Origin: Pelecanus crispus | Lineage: Eukaryota; Chordata; Aves; Pelecaniformes; Pelecanidae | Direction: 5' to 3' | Length of the DNA: 64,000 bases | Assembly (NCBI RefSeq): GCF_030463565.1 | Contig: NC_134644.1 | Location: forward strand, 114,455,684-114,519,683 | In this document: in pieces, positions 38,808 to 50,149 of the stretch | Position numbering within the stretch: position 1 is the stretch's first letter | Layout of the letters: the number at the start of each line of letters is the position of its first letter | The notes under the pieces: model-generated | What the model was told of the DNA's origin: nothing | Seen by the model: the letters and a program-made list of their open reading frames with translations, nothing else | Databases searched by the model: none | Made by a program: the position numbers and the translations under genes

Positions 38808-39059
38808 CTAGCAGTGTCAAGACACAAGCCAATATTGCTATCAGAGCTCCAGTGCTAAGTCCTGCAGGCAAGATATATGCTTCTGCATTGCACGTCTGAG
38901 CAATACCATCTGCATCACAATCACAGACTCTGATGGTGAGGGTATTAGTGCTACTAAGTGAAGGCGATCCACTGTCCACAATGAATATTGGCAAGTAGAA
39001 AACAGATTGTTCCTGTCTTCGGAACCCATTTCTTCTGGTTAATACCGTTGCAGTGTTAT
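38808..39059 (-). CDS. CDH7: CDH7 exon 11: end of EC5 and start of transmembrane helix
   Basis: This 252-bp exon starts after CCTTTATCTAG and ends CTAG|GTACGT, in phase 1 and out phase 1. It encodes [20 protein letters not shown], the membrane-proximal segment [17 protein letters not shown] with three cysteines typical of classical cadherin EC5, and then [20 protein letters not shown] followed by LTLL, the outer part of the membrane helix. The helix is split between this exon and the last one. Confidence 0.95.
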
Positions 39060-41118
39060 CTAGATAAAGGAATAAAAAGATAAATATAAAATACATGACC
39101 TTTCTAAAACACAAGCCTATAAATAATAGTCTTTCACTTAAAAGACTTTATAAACACATATATACTATTTCAACAATTTTATTTTTTCCTGGTCATATAT
39201 TTTTGAAGCTGTAGAGATAGGATCAGCTGAGAAATGATACCCAACTAAAAAAAAATATTTCTATTTTCCAGGAAAGACTGTTTCAAAATTGTAGAGGTCT
39301 ATTTGCTTTTAGTTAAGCACACAGCTCCACACTGTTGATAGATAGTTGAAGATGACATCATTATGAAAAAGCAAAAATTCACCTTTCAGTGTTCAGATTA
39401 AATATCTATATACCTGTTTCAGTTCTAATTTCCAAGGGTTTATTTCAATTATTCACAGATATAGATAACATATTAATGGAAGGGATGAACACACTAATAG
39501 GAGAGTAAGTTCTGAAGACCAATGAAATATTTTTTGAATGTAAAAAAAAATCCAGTTGGTGTGCAAATACAGGTAATGGCACATGTAACAAAGACATGTC
39601 CTTGTTTTCAGTCTCATCTGAGAGTCAAGATGACTAATATAATCAATCTAAAATGTGTGGTTCGAAGCTGCTCTGAGTTGAGTGATTAAAAAGTCCATGT
39701 GTTCCAGAAAATATGTGCAAAACTCACTGTGTTCAATACAGGTTGACAGCTCCTGAGAGGTAGGGAGTTACATCTCCTAGAATGTATAGAAAAGGTCGGT
39801 CGGTCGGTCTGTCTGTCTATCTGTCTTTTTATCTACCTATTTATAGACAGACATATCGATAGTCCTGTAAAGTTATCTTATTGTGTCATCTATTATGACC
39901 TATCTGGCAAAATATGCAAGCACTTCTTCATATAGCATCGTATGAGATATGCATGAAATCAATTAACATCAAAAGAGGCAGCTGTTGCTGTGTCTTGTAC
40001 CTCCATTAATTTTACTGGCATTGCAAAAGTTCATTGTTACTTTTTCCAATTTTTAAGCTCTCTGGAAGAGCGCCTGTCTTTTCATTAAATACTTTACAGT
40101 ACTTGTAACAATGTTAGATTTCTGAATAGAGTCTTACTCTAACACATTTTTATTGTTTTGATCATTATTACTATTACAGTTTTCAGTTTTGAACTGCAAG
40201 CTGCTCATATGAAGAAACTTAAGCATGTCAGTAACTATATGCAGGGTAAGGCAATAAATAATGTGTGAGAGAACTGTATTAGGTCACATTATACCTAGTG
40301 AATGTTGTTCAAAGTCTGTACAAAGAGTACCCTTTAGTCCACCATATGTCTGTTTTTCTTATTTTATTAATAAGGATGACTTTGTAGCTCTGGTTTAGTA
40401 CAGATCTATAAAAGAGCAGTGCAAGAGTAACATAACATCTATTTAGTTCTATTTGCTTCAGCTAATAGCTAAGCTGACTGCTACATGCCCAGCTGCCATA
40501 CTATGCAGTGCAACTAATGAGAACACTAATTAGAAGCACGTTCTCAGATATTTTAACTAATAGAAATGTGATGTCAATGGGAGCCTTTGCATAAGTCTTT
40601 GGGGAAACAGTCATAAGAAGTCTGTGTAAATATTGTAGGCAGCTTCCATTATCAAAAGCATTCTTCAGTAGGTGGTATACTTACTGAAAAGATGTGTTTT
40701 TCTAAAAAAAAAAAAAAGAAACTCTCTCTTGATTTACTGTGCACTCATTTTTTATGCCCTGAGTTATATTAATAAAACATGAATTCCTGGACATTTTTCA
40801 GTCACTGCCCCAAGGTAAAATCTAATTTAGATAAAAACCTATAAATACAAGGAAAAAATGTGAGAAGAGTGACTTCTGGGGGAAAAAAAAAAAAGAGGAA
40901 GAAAGACTTGAAGCTGCTCTCTTTAGCTCAAAGCTTTAAACAATTCAAACAACAGCTTAATTCCCTTGACAAATCTACAGATAAAATTATTTTGCAGGCT
41001 GATTGTACTTAATTTATGTCTTTACCAGACTAGAATTTTATGTAGGTCATAATCAGCATGATATAGTCAAAATTAAAAGTGTTAGTGGTGAGTATTTACC
41101 CAAACAAAATGTCCTTAC
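39060..41118 (-). other. CDH7: CDH7 intron 10
   Basis: This 2,059-bp intron has GTAAGG and CTAG ends on the minus strand. It holds a GGTC/GTCT tetranucleotide array with an 11-bp stem at 39795-39853 and short A tracts near 40706-40717 and 40884-40894. Confidence 0.85.
39795..39853. repeat. compound GGTC/GTCT microsatellite with inverted repeat
   Basis: GGTC units pass into GTCT units. TGTCTGTCTAT at 39810-39820 is the exact complement of ATAGACAGACA at 39843-39853, leaving a 22-nt loop. Confidence 0.8.
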
Positions 41119-41236
41119 CTTTGTTGTCCTGCAGCGTAAAATTGTGGTTATTTGCTGCCTCTGCTGTTAAACTGAAGTAGAACTGATGGCCATTTGGTGG
41201 GTCATCTTTGTCAATTGCACTGATTTTCTGGATGAC
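41119..41236 (-). CDS. CDH7: CDH7 exon 10: EC5
   Basis: This 118-bp exon starts after ATGTCAAAACAG and ends at a GTAAGG donor, in phase 0 and out phase 1. The translation is VIQKISAIDKDDPPNGHQFY followed by FSLTAEAANNHNFTLQDNK. It contains the EC5 calcium-type motif DKDDPPNGHQF and an N-glycosylation sequon, NFT. The split codon G|AT gives aspartate with exon 11. Confidence 0.95.
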
Positions 41237-42372
41237 CTGTTTTGACATACATTGGGGTTTCATTGTTTGGAACGGGAAATAGCATAAATACATGTACATT
41301 GTATAACCCCTCTATTACCTATCAAAGTATCAATCTCTCTTGAGTCCTGCTCATATGGGACTTTGTTTTTCTAATCTCCTAAGCATGTACAGACACTAAT
41401 AAAACTAAAACGTGGCTCCACACTTTACTTTCCCTGTACCAACTTTATTGGCAAGAAGCAATGATCTTCAGGGCCTGTGAGAAAGTTAGGTGCTGTCATT
41501 CACCAGGGCAGGGAGTATAAACTGCATAGCAGTGGAAGAAGTGTATCTTCTGGATGGCCTTTAATGTAGTTATCAGTGGCTGCAATTAACATTGCATCAT
41601 AAACTTTTGCAAGGAGAAGATTATGATTTTGAGCATTTAAACTCATTTAATTCTTTTTTAAAGAAATGAAAAAGAAAAAGCCAAGTCATAAGTATATTAA
41701 TATTTTTGGTTTTTTCTTATAATCAGGATTTTTCTAATTTTGCTAAAATTTTGTCAAAATCTGTTTCTAGAAAAAGGTGTCACCATTGTTTACAATCCAT
41801 AAAGAATGAATACTCAGAGATAACAGTTCTGACTAGATCACAGGGAAGACAAACAGGTGCTCCAATAAGAGCACACATATTCTGTGTTTCTCATGAATGA
41901 GAGCTCATAATAGTAGTGTTTTCTGTTGAGGATTTAAATTATGCTGTGATTTTGAAATATGCAATAAACAGTATCTGCCACAGGAAGCACAATGTTCTGG
42001 GAAAAGGCACAAAAGTGCAAAGCCTCCCAGGGAATACGTGGGATCTGTATGGGTGAAACATTGACTAGTTTTCTGGGAGACTGAAGGGAGAATGAGAGAA
42101 TATATCTTTTTTCTGAGGTCTTACGAAGTAGAGAGGAAAAGTCTGAATATGGGAGAAACCAAGGATAAACAACACCAGATACATTTACCTGAGTCTAGGA
42201 CTACTTGGAAGACATTTGGGGAGTTAAAAACACTGAAGAATTTGGTAGGGCCTTGTAGCCCATAGTTCCTAAGGGAAATAAAAGTGTGTAGTCATTTTAG
42301 GAATGGTAGGCCTTCAGTCTCAGAAAAACCTCCATGTTAAGACTTCCCACTTCCCAGTAAAATTAGGAGGAA

Positions 42373-42940
42373 TGTCCTGGTTTCGGCTGGGATAGAGTTA
42401 GTTTTCTTCCTAGTAGCAGGCATAGTGCTGGGTTTTGGATTTAGTAGGAGAAGAATGCTGATAACACACTGATGGTTTAGTTGTTGCTAAGTACTGCTTA
42501 TGCTAGTCAAGGACTTTTCAGCTTCACATGCTCTGCCAGGCGCACAAGAAACTGGGAGGGGGCACAGCCAGAATAGTTGATCCCAACTGACCAAAGGGCT
42601 ATTCCATACCATATGATGTCATGCTCAGTATAGAAACTGGGGGGGGTTGGCCGGGAGCAGTGATCGCTGCTTGGAAACTGTCTGGGTATCGGTCGGCGGG
42701 TGGTGAGCAATTGCATTGTGCATCACTTGCTTTGTATATTATTATTTTTATTATCATTGTTGTATTGTTGTTATTGTCATTACTATTTTACTTTGTTTCA
42801 ATTGCTGAGCTGTTCTTATCTCAACCCAGGAGTGTTTCTCACTCTTAGTCCTCCAGTTCTCTCCCCCATCCCATCGGGGTGGGGGGAGTGAGCGAGCGTC
42901 TGAGTGGTGCTTGGTTGCTGGCTGGGGCTAAACCATGACA
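42373..42940 (+). mobile_element. solo LTR, TGTCCTGGTTT family (copy 3), TSD AGGAA
   Basis: This 568-bp LTR begins TGTCCTGGTTTCGGCTGGGA and ends CTAAACCATGACA. It is flanked by perfect AGGAA repeats at 42368-42372 and 42941-42945. It lies in CDH7 intron 9, antisense to the gene. Apart from the ATT-rich microsatellite near 42738-42790 it follows copies 2 and 4 almost base for base. Its CRE-like site has become TGATGTCA (42614-42621), a CpG-decay change. No viral gene remains. Confidence 0.92.
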
Positions 42941-43137
42941 AGGAAGTACACATTCTTAATATTATTTAAAATTAGGTGAGTTTAGCAAAATGCATCTGTT
43001 ATGTCCGTAAGAAAACCAGAGATTTTAACTGTATCTTCAACATGTAATTTTTACACCTAAGTCTTTCTCTTCAGAGGTACAGTGGAGATGTTAGGGTTTG
43101 ATGAATATTTGCTTGTGTTACACATCAAAGCATCATT

Positions 43138-43143
43138 TTTATT
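43138..43143 (-). terminator. candidate intronic polyadenylation signal after CDH7 exon 9
   Basis: An AATAAA hexamer on the CDH7 strand lies about 100 nt past the exon 9 donor and 20 nt past the stop codon reached by reading through that donor. A GU-containing stretch, TTTGATGTGTAA, follows within about 25 nt, as expected for a downstream element. Use is an inference; the hexamer could be fortuitous in AT-rich DNA. Confidence 0.35.
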
Positions 43144-43244
43144 GCCATAAAGCTGTTTATATTTTATATTAAATCTGGCAGACTTTCATAAGGAAGAGCT
43201 GCCTGTCTGATAAAAACAAACTTAAAGAAACTATCAAGCCATAC

Positions 43245-43366
43245 CTGACCAGGCTGAGCATTTTCACAGACAATTGTCTCATACTCCATGGCAAACTCAG
43301 GGGCATTGTCATTGATGTCAAGGATGGTGATGGCTACATAGCCTCTCCCAATCTGTGCTGGATTCT
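43245..43366 (-). CDS. CDH7: CDH7 exon 9: end of EC4, EC4-EC5 linker, start of EC5
   Basis: This 122-bp exon starts after TTTTCCTATAG and ends CAG|GTATGG in phase 0. The translation is [20 protein letters not shown] followed by [29 protein letters not shown] is the EC4-EC5 calcium linker. The donor GTATGG departs from GTRAGT at two positions. Reading through it stays open for 26 codons to a TAA at 43164-43166, with AATAAA just beyond; see findings. Confidence 0.95.
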
Positions 43367-45323
43367 CTATAGGAAAAGAAGCCAACAAAACAATCAAGAA
43401 GAGCTCCTTGCTAGTTATTCTTTGGGTCAGTAGGTTTTTCATTTGCATTCTTCTTTTGCATATACTTGCCAAATCTATTGCAGTCCCTCCTAGAAAAACA
43501 AAGGAAGCTCTTGGCTTGATCTTCTGGACATAGTGGAAACAATGTTTATGTTTTCCAACCACTTCAATTAAACTCAGATTTTACTCTCAGGGATAAACTG
43601 AAAATCTAACTCACTAATCACAGCATTGAATTGCATCGTATGGAAGGATAAGAGCAAGATGATGTAAAACCATTGCCAAGGGGTATAGCTAGCCAGAACA
43701 GCATTATTCATATAAAGAACAGAATGGTTATTATGGTATAGATAAATTTTTGTTGTAATTCAGATTGATCAGGCTATTAAGAAGTTAAAAACAGAATTCC
43801 ATCAGCTATGTATAACAAAAAAAGGAAGCAGTATTCCCAGGCAAAACCCAAAGTATTTAAAGTGCACACACAACTAAGTATTTAAACACTGTCATTAACA
43901 TCTTGAACACCTTAAATATGAATCACATTCTTAAACTGATGCACATTTCTAGCTAAAATATGAATCTGTGTAGGGTCCAATGTCATCATTTAATCTTAAA
44001 AAGTAGATATTTTTGGATTAAGCATAAAGGACATCACTGTGTCCTATACTTATTTTACTAGATAACATTTCTATTTTGGAGCAGGGAAGAGAGAGATTGC
44101 ATTATTTTTTTACCACAAGTGGTGATATTAGTGATAAAACAGTGCAGAATGGAAAACTGTACAAGCCTTCAAATATGTATCAATCTTTTTATAGGGTACT
44201 GCAACCACATTTTAGGAAATATTATCAGTATTTACAGCGATGCATCCAGATGTAGATCATGAAGTGTTTTGTTTTGGTTTTTATTCCACATGTGAAATAC
44301 CAGAGGAGTAAGCAATTTTGACACTAACTTTTTCCTCTGCTAAGTTTATTGAAAACCAAGCAGACCATGAACATAAGTTAAAGCATTGTAAGGTCTTACT
44401 TGTGCTCCTAGACTCTCACTTGTGTCAGGTATGCCCCTTGGCTACCTTGTCAGTTTTGTTACTACCCAGGAAAATTTTGGTTTCCATGCTGGCTTCCTAG
44501 ACCAAAATTCTGCTCCTGAGAATACAAGATAAATTCAGACACTAAATGATAAATGTTATTTTTCAGGTTAAATATTAAATTAACCTCACTGAAAGCAAGA
44601 AGTGAGGATTTTTAAAATAGCAGGTTAGAAAACTAATAACTCTTTTATTATCACAGCCCAACAGAATAGTAATAAGGATGAAATTTTAAGAAATAAATTT
44701 TTCAGCTATAAAGCCAAAAATATATAGTTTTTCACAGAATGTATTCAGAGCTGAACAAGTTTAGGTTTAAACTTGCATTAACAGAACTCTTGCATATGTT
44801 TGAACAGTTTGATTCTTCAACACTTTTAATCTTATACCAGAAAAGATACCAAGTACAAAATATCCTCTACAGTCTTACCTTAGAGTCAGGAAAGTGAAAC
44901 CACACAAGCATTCATATCCCCTTTCCTTCGTACCTTTTGAGAATGCTGTGGCTGACCAACAGCAATCAGCTCTAAGTGACTGCCATTGCTAAGACAGGCT
45001 AACTGCTTTCCTCTGTGCTTCACATCACTTTTCCTCTAATGACACTTGGTTTCAGACTGCTGACTTAACATATTTCATCTTCCTTTGCACTTGTTTTTCA
45101 GAAGTCAAAAGACTTCACAAGGTATGAGACAAAGGAAAGAGCAAATACTTAATCTGTTGTATTTCTTAATTTTTATTGCATAGGTTTCTTTTATAGTGAG
45201 TAAAAAGTTATTTTTATCTGCCATGATTTGAAACTGTCATAATTTCTCTCAGTGCAGCTGATCACAAGCAAGCCTGAAGTTTTACACATAAACAGCCAAT
45301 AAAATCTTTAAATTGTTACTTAC
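43367..45323 (-). other. CDH7: CDH7 intron 8
   Basis: This 1,957-bp intron is bounded by GTAAGT and TATAG on the minus strand. The sequence is AT-rich with no recognised repeat or regulatory structure. Confidence 0.85.
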
Positions 45324-45460
45324 GACTCTCCATAGCCAAAACTGTGATATTATGAACAGCATTAGTTTCCCTGTCCAAAGACTTGGCAGTTGTAATGACC
45401 CCACTGTTGGCATCAATATTGAAATACCTCTCCAGGTCTGTGTTTCGATCTATCGAGTAC
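45324..45460 (-). CDS. CDH7: CDH7 exon 8: middle of EC4
   Basis: This 137-bp exon starts after CCTTCACCTAG and ends at GTAAGT, leaving in phase 1. The translation is YSIDRNTDLERYFNIDANSG, then VITTAKSLDRETNAVHNITV and LAMES. It carries the DRE calcium motif of EC4 and an N-glycosylation sequon, NIT. The split codon C|AG joins to exon 9 as glutamine. Confidence 0.95.
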
Positions 45461-46686
45461 CTAGGTGAAGGATGAAAGAAAACTTTTGATTTATGTTCAA
45501 TTACAGCTTGCAAAAATGTTTCATTGATTTCTTATTCGAGAGAAAGAGTTTCCACTGTTTCCCCTTTTTGAGCTTTGTTTTGTCCGGTTTCTCTGTGGCG
45601 TTCAGAGAAGCAAAGATGTATGCAAAGGCAAGAGAGTTAGAAAGCAACCTGTGCTGACAGTGGTGGGCTTTGTTCCCACAGTGCCCTCTTAAGTGAGGTT
45701 ATAGGTATTCCCCTCTCTTTTCTTTCTTCCTCTCTCCAGTAAGGCAAACTTTCCTTTATTCATGGAATAGCATCCTCCTGAACCCCAGCTAAGGGGAAGG
45801 CGAACTGGCAGTTTGCTACTTGGCCGTACCAGCCGGGCGCTGCTCCCGTGGGGGCTGGCAGTCTGAGCACAAAGCTTTCTATCACCAGCAGAAAAGCCCC
45901 TGAGTCACCCAGAGCTGCAGGGGCAGGGAAGAAAAGAGAGATGATGCAGAGTAGGTCAAGGGATTGCATATCATCACTGTCAGCTCCCAGTGCTTTACTG
46001 TCATTAGACAAACAGAGGCTCATGCCCTTAACTCCTTGGCCTAACATATCTTTTACCTCCAAATTTGTTTTAGGAAGGGGAAATGAGCTCCTTAGCAAAC
46101 AGAAAATCACATAAGGGAAAAGGTCAAAATGCTTGTGGGTGTTTTGCTTATAACCCTTTTGAGAGAAAGGGACAGTTGATTAGGCAGATTTAGATTTACA
46201 ACTGGAATATTCTTGACGTTCGATTTAATATTGGGTCAATTCTTGCACTCTCACTTAGATCAAGTATGTACTCCAGAGCACTTCCCTACAGTCAGGATTA
46301 ATTAAAATGTCTGAATCAGACCAAGTATGATCATTACAATTACTGTCATGCTGATGATATATTACAGTACTGATATAACATTAAGCAAACCCTTGGAACA
46401 ATGTGGAAGGGAAGAATTATGGAAGATAGTTAAAAAATGGGACTTCCCAGATATAATGGTCTTATGACACTATTTGTTTGTTCTGTGTTGTAATGTACCA
46501 GCTTTTACTTTGTTGTATTACTGTGTTTTTATCTATCCCTCTTGGCTGCAAAATCTTAGAGCAGAGTCTTGTTACATAATTAGAATTGTTTTACCGTATT
46601 ATGTCACTGTGAGAGAGAGAACGGAGTAGAGTTGTAACTAACACCAGTTTTCATGGATTAAGGCTCTCACTCTTTCACTTCCACCT

Positions 46687-46700
46687 CCCCCCCCCCCCCC
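46687..46700 (+). repeat. C14 homopolymer
   Basis: Fourteen consecutive C on the plus strand, hence a G run in the CDH7 pre-mRNA. Confidence 0.9.
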
Positions 46701-46965
46701 ATTTTATGTTAACTATAGTTCATTTTTTACTTTATTTCATGCCAGCACTGTTGTTTATTTGGTCAGCAGTGCTCTTCAGCTGTTTTGTGGCTGGCAAGCT
46801 TCCCCATGAGACTATGCCTGTCACCTCCACTATGTAGTCAACCTTGGCAGGCCCCGTAGCAGGGATCCAATCTCCTGCCAGCCCTTAGATTTCTCAATTA
46901 TTAACAGTCTCACTATGCAATTTGAAGAGCCAAAACCAAAAAAATAGTAAGGAAAATACATAGTA

Positions 46966-47192
46966 AGAAAGAGAGGGAAGGAGAAGGAGAAGGAGACAGG
47001 TGAGAAAGACAGAAAAAGGAAAAGAAAGCAAGGAAGCAATAAAAGAAAGCAATAAGAAGGAGGGAAGGAGAGAGGGAAGGAAGGAAAGAAAGGAAGGAAA
47101 GGAAGGAAGTAAAGGAAGGAAAAGAAAGAAAGGAAGGAAAGGGAGGAAAGGGAGGAAAGGGAGGAAGGGAGGAAGGGAGGAAGGGAGGAAGG
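46966..47192 (+). repeat. GGAA/GGGA purine-rich microsatellite
   Basis: The plus strand is almost all purine, with unbroken purine runs at 47054-47109 and 47111-47192 built of GGAA, AAAG and GGGAGGAA units. In the CDH7 transcript it is a long pyrimidine tract. Such mirror-symmetric tracts can form triplex DNA, and they commonly vary in length between individuals. Confidence 0.92.
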
Positions 47193-49028
47193 CAAGTGAA
47201 CAAGTTATATAAATTAGACAACAGATTCTTATGAAAGAAGAAGAAAAATTATTTTTATGCATAGGAAGCAAGCAGTTTACCGTCACTTATTTACAAAGGT
47301 TGTATCCACACTCAAATTCTAAAAAAAATATTTTAAATACTTTTAATCCTTTAATTCCTTGCAGCCATTAATACTTGAAAATCTTTGATCTGCAGGAGTT
47401 TTAAATCCTTTATTTAAGCTAGTTCAAACATCAATAGTTCTCTGGTCCACGCAAGATAACCTCTTATTTTCAAAATATTTCTTACTTCCCCCTCCTCCTC
47501 CCCCCAGTATTTTCAAGGTTTTAATTGTCTCTGATCTTGTAATTTCAACATTTTCTGAATTATAACAAATCTAATTTTTAATCAATATCAATATAATCCA
47601 ATGTCTGGAATTTGGAATGCTTATTTATAGATTAATAATTTAAACTTCTTAAATAGATCACAAAAAGTACTATGCATTAATCCTCCTTAACATAGTCTAA
47701 TTTTAGGTGAATCTGGCTCTGATGTACATCACAGCAGATGCAGGACAGCTTAAATTATATGATCTGTCAGTCCCCCCAACAATGTACATAGCAGGTTCAC
47801 AAGCATACAGATAAACCCTCACTATTGCTCTTTTTCCTCCATCTCAAATTCCAAACAACTTTGAAGCAGAAGAAATCTTCAAGACGTTACTTAAACTGGT
47901 TTATGCTGGAATTCTAAAAATTAATCAGATCAAGGCAAATAAACTCATCCTTATGTTTAAACAGGAGTCAAAAGCATTCTGAGCATGGACTGCATTTATG
48001 GAACTGGATTTAATCCTACTCTACATGACTCTGCTAAACCAGATATTATACACCAGATGCTAACATCAGTGCCAGAAAACACTGCCACAGCAAAGAAAGA
48101 GCTCAGCAAAGATAAATTTCACAAATGAATCCATGCCAACCATCCATCTAGGACTTGTTTATACATGATAGGAATCAGCTATTTTGAATATGTTGCAAAT
48201 GTGTAACGAGAGAGAGAGAGAACACTTACGTCACCTCTAGGAGTGAAACATATGCTTTATTTCTACAACTTTTGATTGCTGCTTTAGAAATTACAGAGCT
48301 ACACTAGAGTCCCAACTTCATCTTCTATGCATGAAAGTAAAAATTTAACATCACCAAAAAAGGTGACATCCAATTGAGTTCTGTAGCTGTGAAGTTCTTT
48401 TCTATGTATGCCCTAAATGAACAATAACAAATGAAACTTAGCACTAACTTTTAATTGTGAGTGTGTTCCTCCTCCTGCAGTTAAGTTCACAAAATTCCTG
48501 AGTCAGAAGTATTACCCTTTAGATCCTTTGCATGTTCCTTTGACAATTAATATTACTACTCTGCATAAGAAAAGTAGCAAGTAACTCAGTACTGGTTTAA
48601 CTTAAGTGGTAAGTCTTTGTCCTTGAGCTTTGGCCTTTAGATACAGGCAAACATAAGATCAATACTTTGTGTTTTCTTATGGTTTCTTTATGATCCTGGA
48701 CATTAGACTGTGGAAGACCTGCAGGTACCTCACACACTGGAGACAAAGGAAGAGGCCCTTGACAGTTTTCAGGCATCTCTAGTGTTCATACCTCTTCTCA
48801 TTTGAATGGAAGATATTTGGCTGCAGCAGAATTTACAAAAACCAAAAGATTATTGCCTTTAACCACACTGACTAGGACAGGACATGTCTTGTCCTATCCA
48901 TTTCTCTCACATAAAGAGTTTTTTCCTAATGTTTTCGGGGTTTTTTTCTGTGGGACCTCACCTCTGGTTTATCATGCTAATTGCTATTACATTCCTGTGC
49001 ATTGTGCACTCAGAACATGAATCATTAT

Positions 49029-49074
49029 ACACACACACATATATGTATATATAATTTTTTTTATATATATATAT
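49029..49074. repeat. CA/TA compound microsatellite
   Basis: An AC run passes into AT and TA runs broken by eight T. Confidence 0.85.
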
Positions 49075-49409
49075 TGGTCCTGGTTGATTTAAGAGAATGT
49101 AACCTGTTATAGACAATAATAGACTCTTCCTAAACTTAGAGAGAAATAAATATGAGTAACATGTTGAGTTTTTTTTTTCTTTGGAATCCTGAAATTATAT
49201 CTTCTCTTCTCTTCTTTGTTTTACAGAGATTTAAATATATTATTTTTTTCAAAGGTTCCATAGTTCAGGAGTATAAAAGTCAAAATATGTGAACTCTTAG
49301 AACATCTCAATCTCCCTCTGCAAGGGAAGAAAGCTAACTAATTTATTTCAGTGTAACCAACAACAAAATGAACAACTTCAATACAAAGGCTAAATAAATA
49401 AACAATTAC

Positions 49410-49663
49410 CTGACAGGACTATTTGAGGCATCTGGATCATGAGCCGCTACAGTTCCAATGACAGTGCCAACCTTTGCTGCTTCAGACACCACCATGGAGT
49501 ACAAACGTGAAGTAAACACAGGTGGCTCATCAACATCTTCTACGATTATTTTCACTGTTGTCATGTCACTGAAGGGTCCCAGACTCAGGAAGCGAGGGTC
49601 AACATGCATATTGGCTGCTTCTATCCTCAGGGTGTAGCTTGTCTTAGCTTCAAAATCCAGCTC
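49410..49663 (-). CDS. CDH7: CDH7 exon 7: end of EC3 and start of EC4
   Basis: This 254-bp exon starts after TTACCTGTATAG and ends with an AG|GTAATT donor, leaving in phase 2. The translation starts ELDFEAKTSYTLRIEAAN, passes the EC3-EC4 linker VEDVDEPPVFTSRLYS and ends DPDASNSPV plus a split arginine codon. The donor lacks the consensus G at +5 and is one of the two weakest-looking donors of the set. The intron before it, 11,005 bp, is the longest complete intron in the window. Confidence 0.95.
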
Positions 49664-50126
49664 CTATACAGGTAATGTTATTTGGAAATTTAATTATCCG
49701 GTGACGTTGCTGCAAAACTGTTTCACTTATAACTGTCAGTAAGTACAAAATGAAATTTGACATTTGGATCCAACTAGCACTTTTGATTGGCAAAGCATAG
49801 TTGATGGCTCATTTTCTAGCTTTCTCAAAACACTATTTGCAGTGTCGCACTAGCGAATATCCCTCAATGACTTTCGTGGTAAAGGTAGTTCTACCCTGTG
49901 AGTGAAACAGGAATTCTGAATTAACGGCAAAACTTCCTGTGACTTCTGTGAGGACCAAATTGTTCCCCATTATTTCATCACTGTGAATGAATATTTCTTT
50001 TGTCTTATTTATATTTTATCTAAGGTAATGTCAAATACAATGTGTCATACTACCCAGACATAAGTACTCAATATAATATTCACTGGTGAAAACACCTCAT
50101 TCAGAAAATTGTGGGGTTTTGGTTTG

Positions 50127-50149
50127 TTTTTTTTTTTTTTTTTTTTTTT
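50127..50149 (+). repeat. T23 homopolymer
   Basis: Twenty-three consecutive T, giving an A tract in the CDH7 pre-mRNA. No adjoining retroposon was recognised. Confidence 0.9.

Larger units (their letters stand above)
41237..43244 (-). other. CDH7: CDH7 intron 9
   Basis: This 2,008-bp intron starts with the atypical donor GTATGG. It contains the candidate early polyadenylation signal at 43138-43143 and an antisense solo LTR at 42373-42940. The rest is AT-rich with no recognised element. Confidence 0.85.
45461..49409 (-). other. CDH7: CDH7 intron 7
   Basis: This 3,949-bp intron carries a run of 14 C at 46687-46700, a purine-only tract at 46966-47192, and CA/TA repeats at 49029-49074. Open frames at 45760-46114 and 46830-47286 occur on both strands. 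The second set is pure low-complexity translation; the first has no recognisable domain. Confidence 0.85.

Noticed and set aside
45760..46114. A 116-codon minus-strand frame and an 88-codon plus-strand frame near CDH7 exon 8
   Set aside because: They overlap each other in opposite directions, match no family I know and lack flanking splice signals in phase with CDH7.
46830..47286. Phe/Leu/Ser-Pro and Lys/Arg/Gly-Glu frames on both strands
   Set aside because: These are simple translations of the GGAA/GGGA microsatellite.
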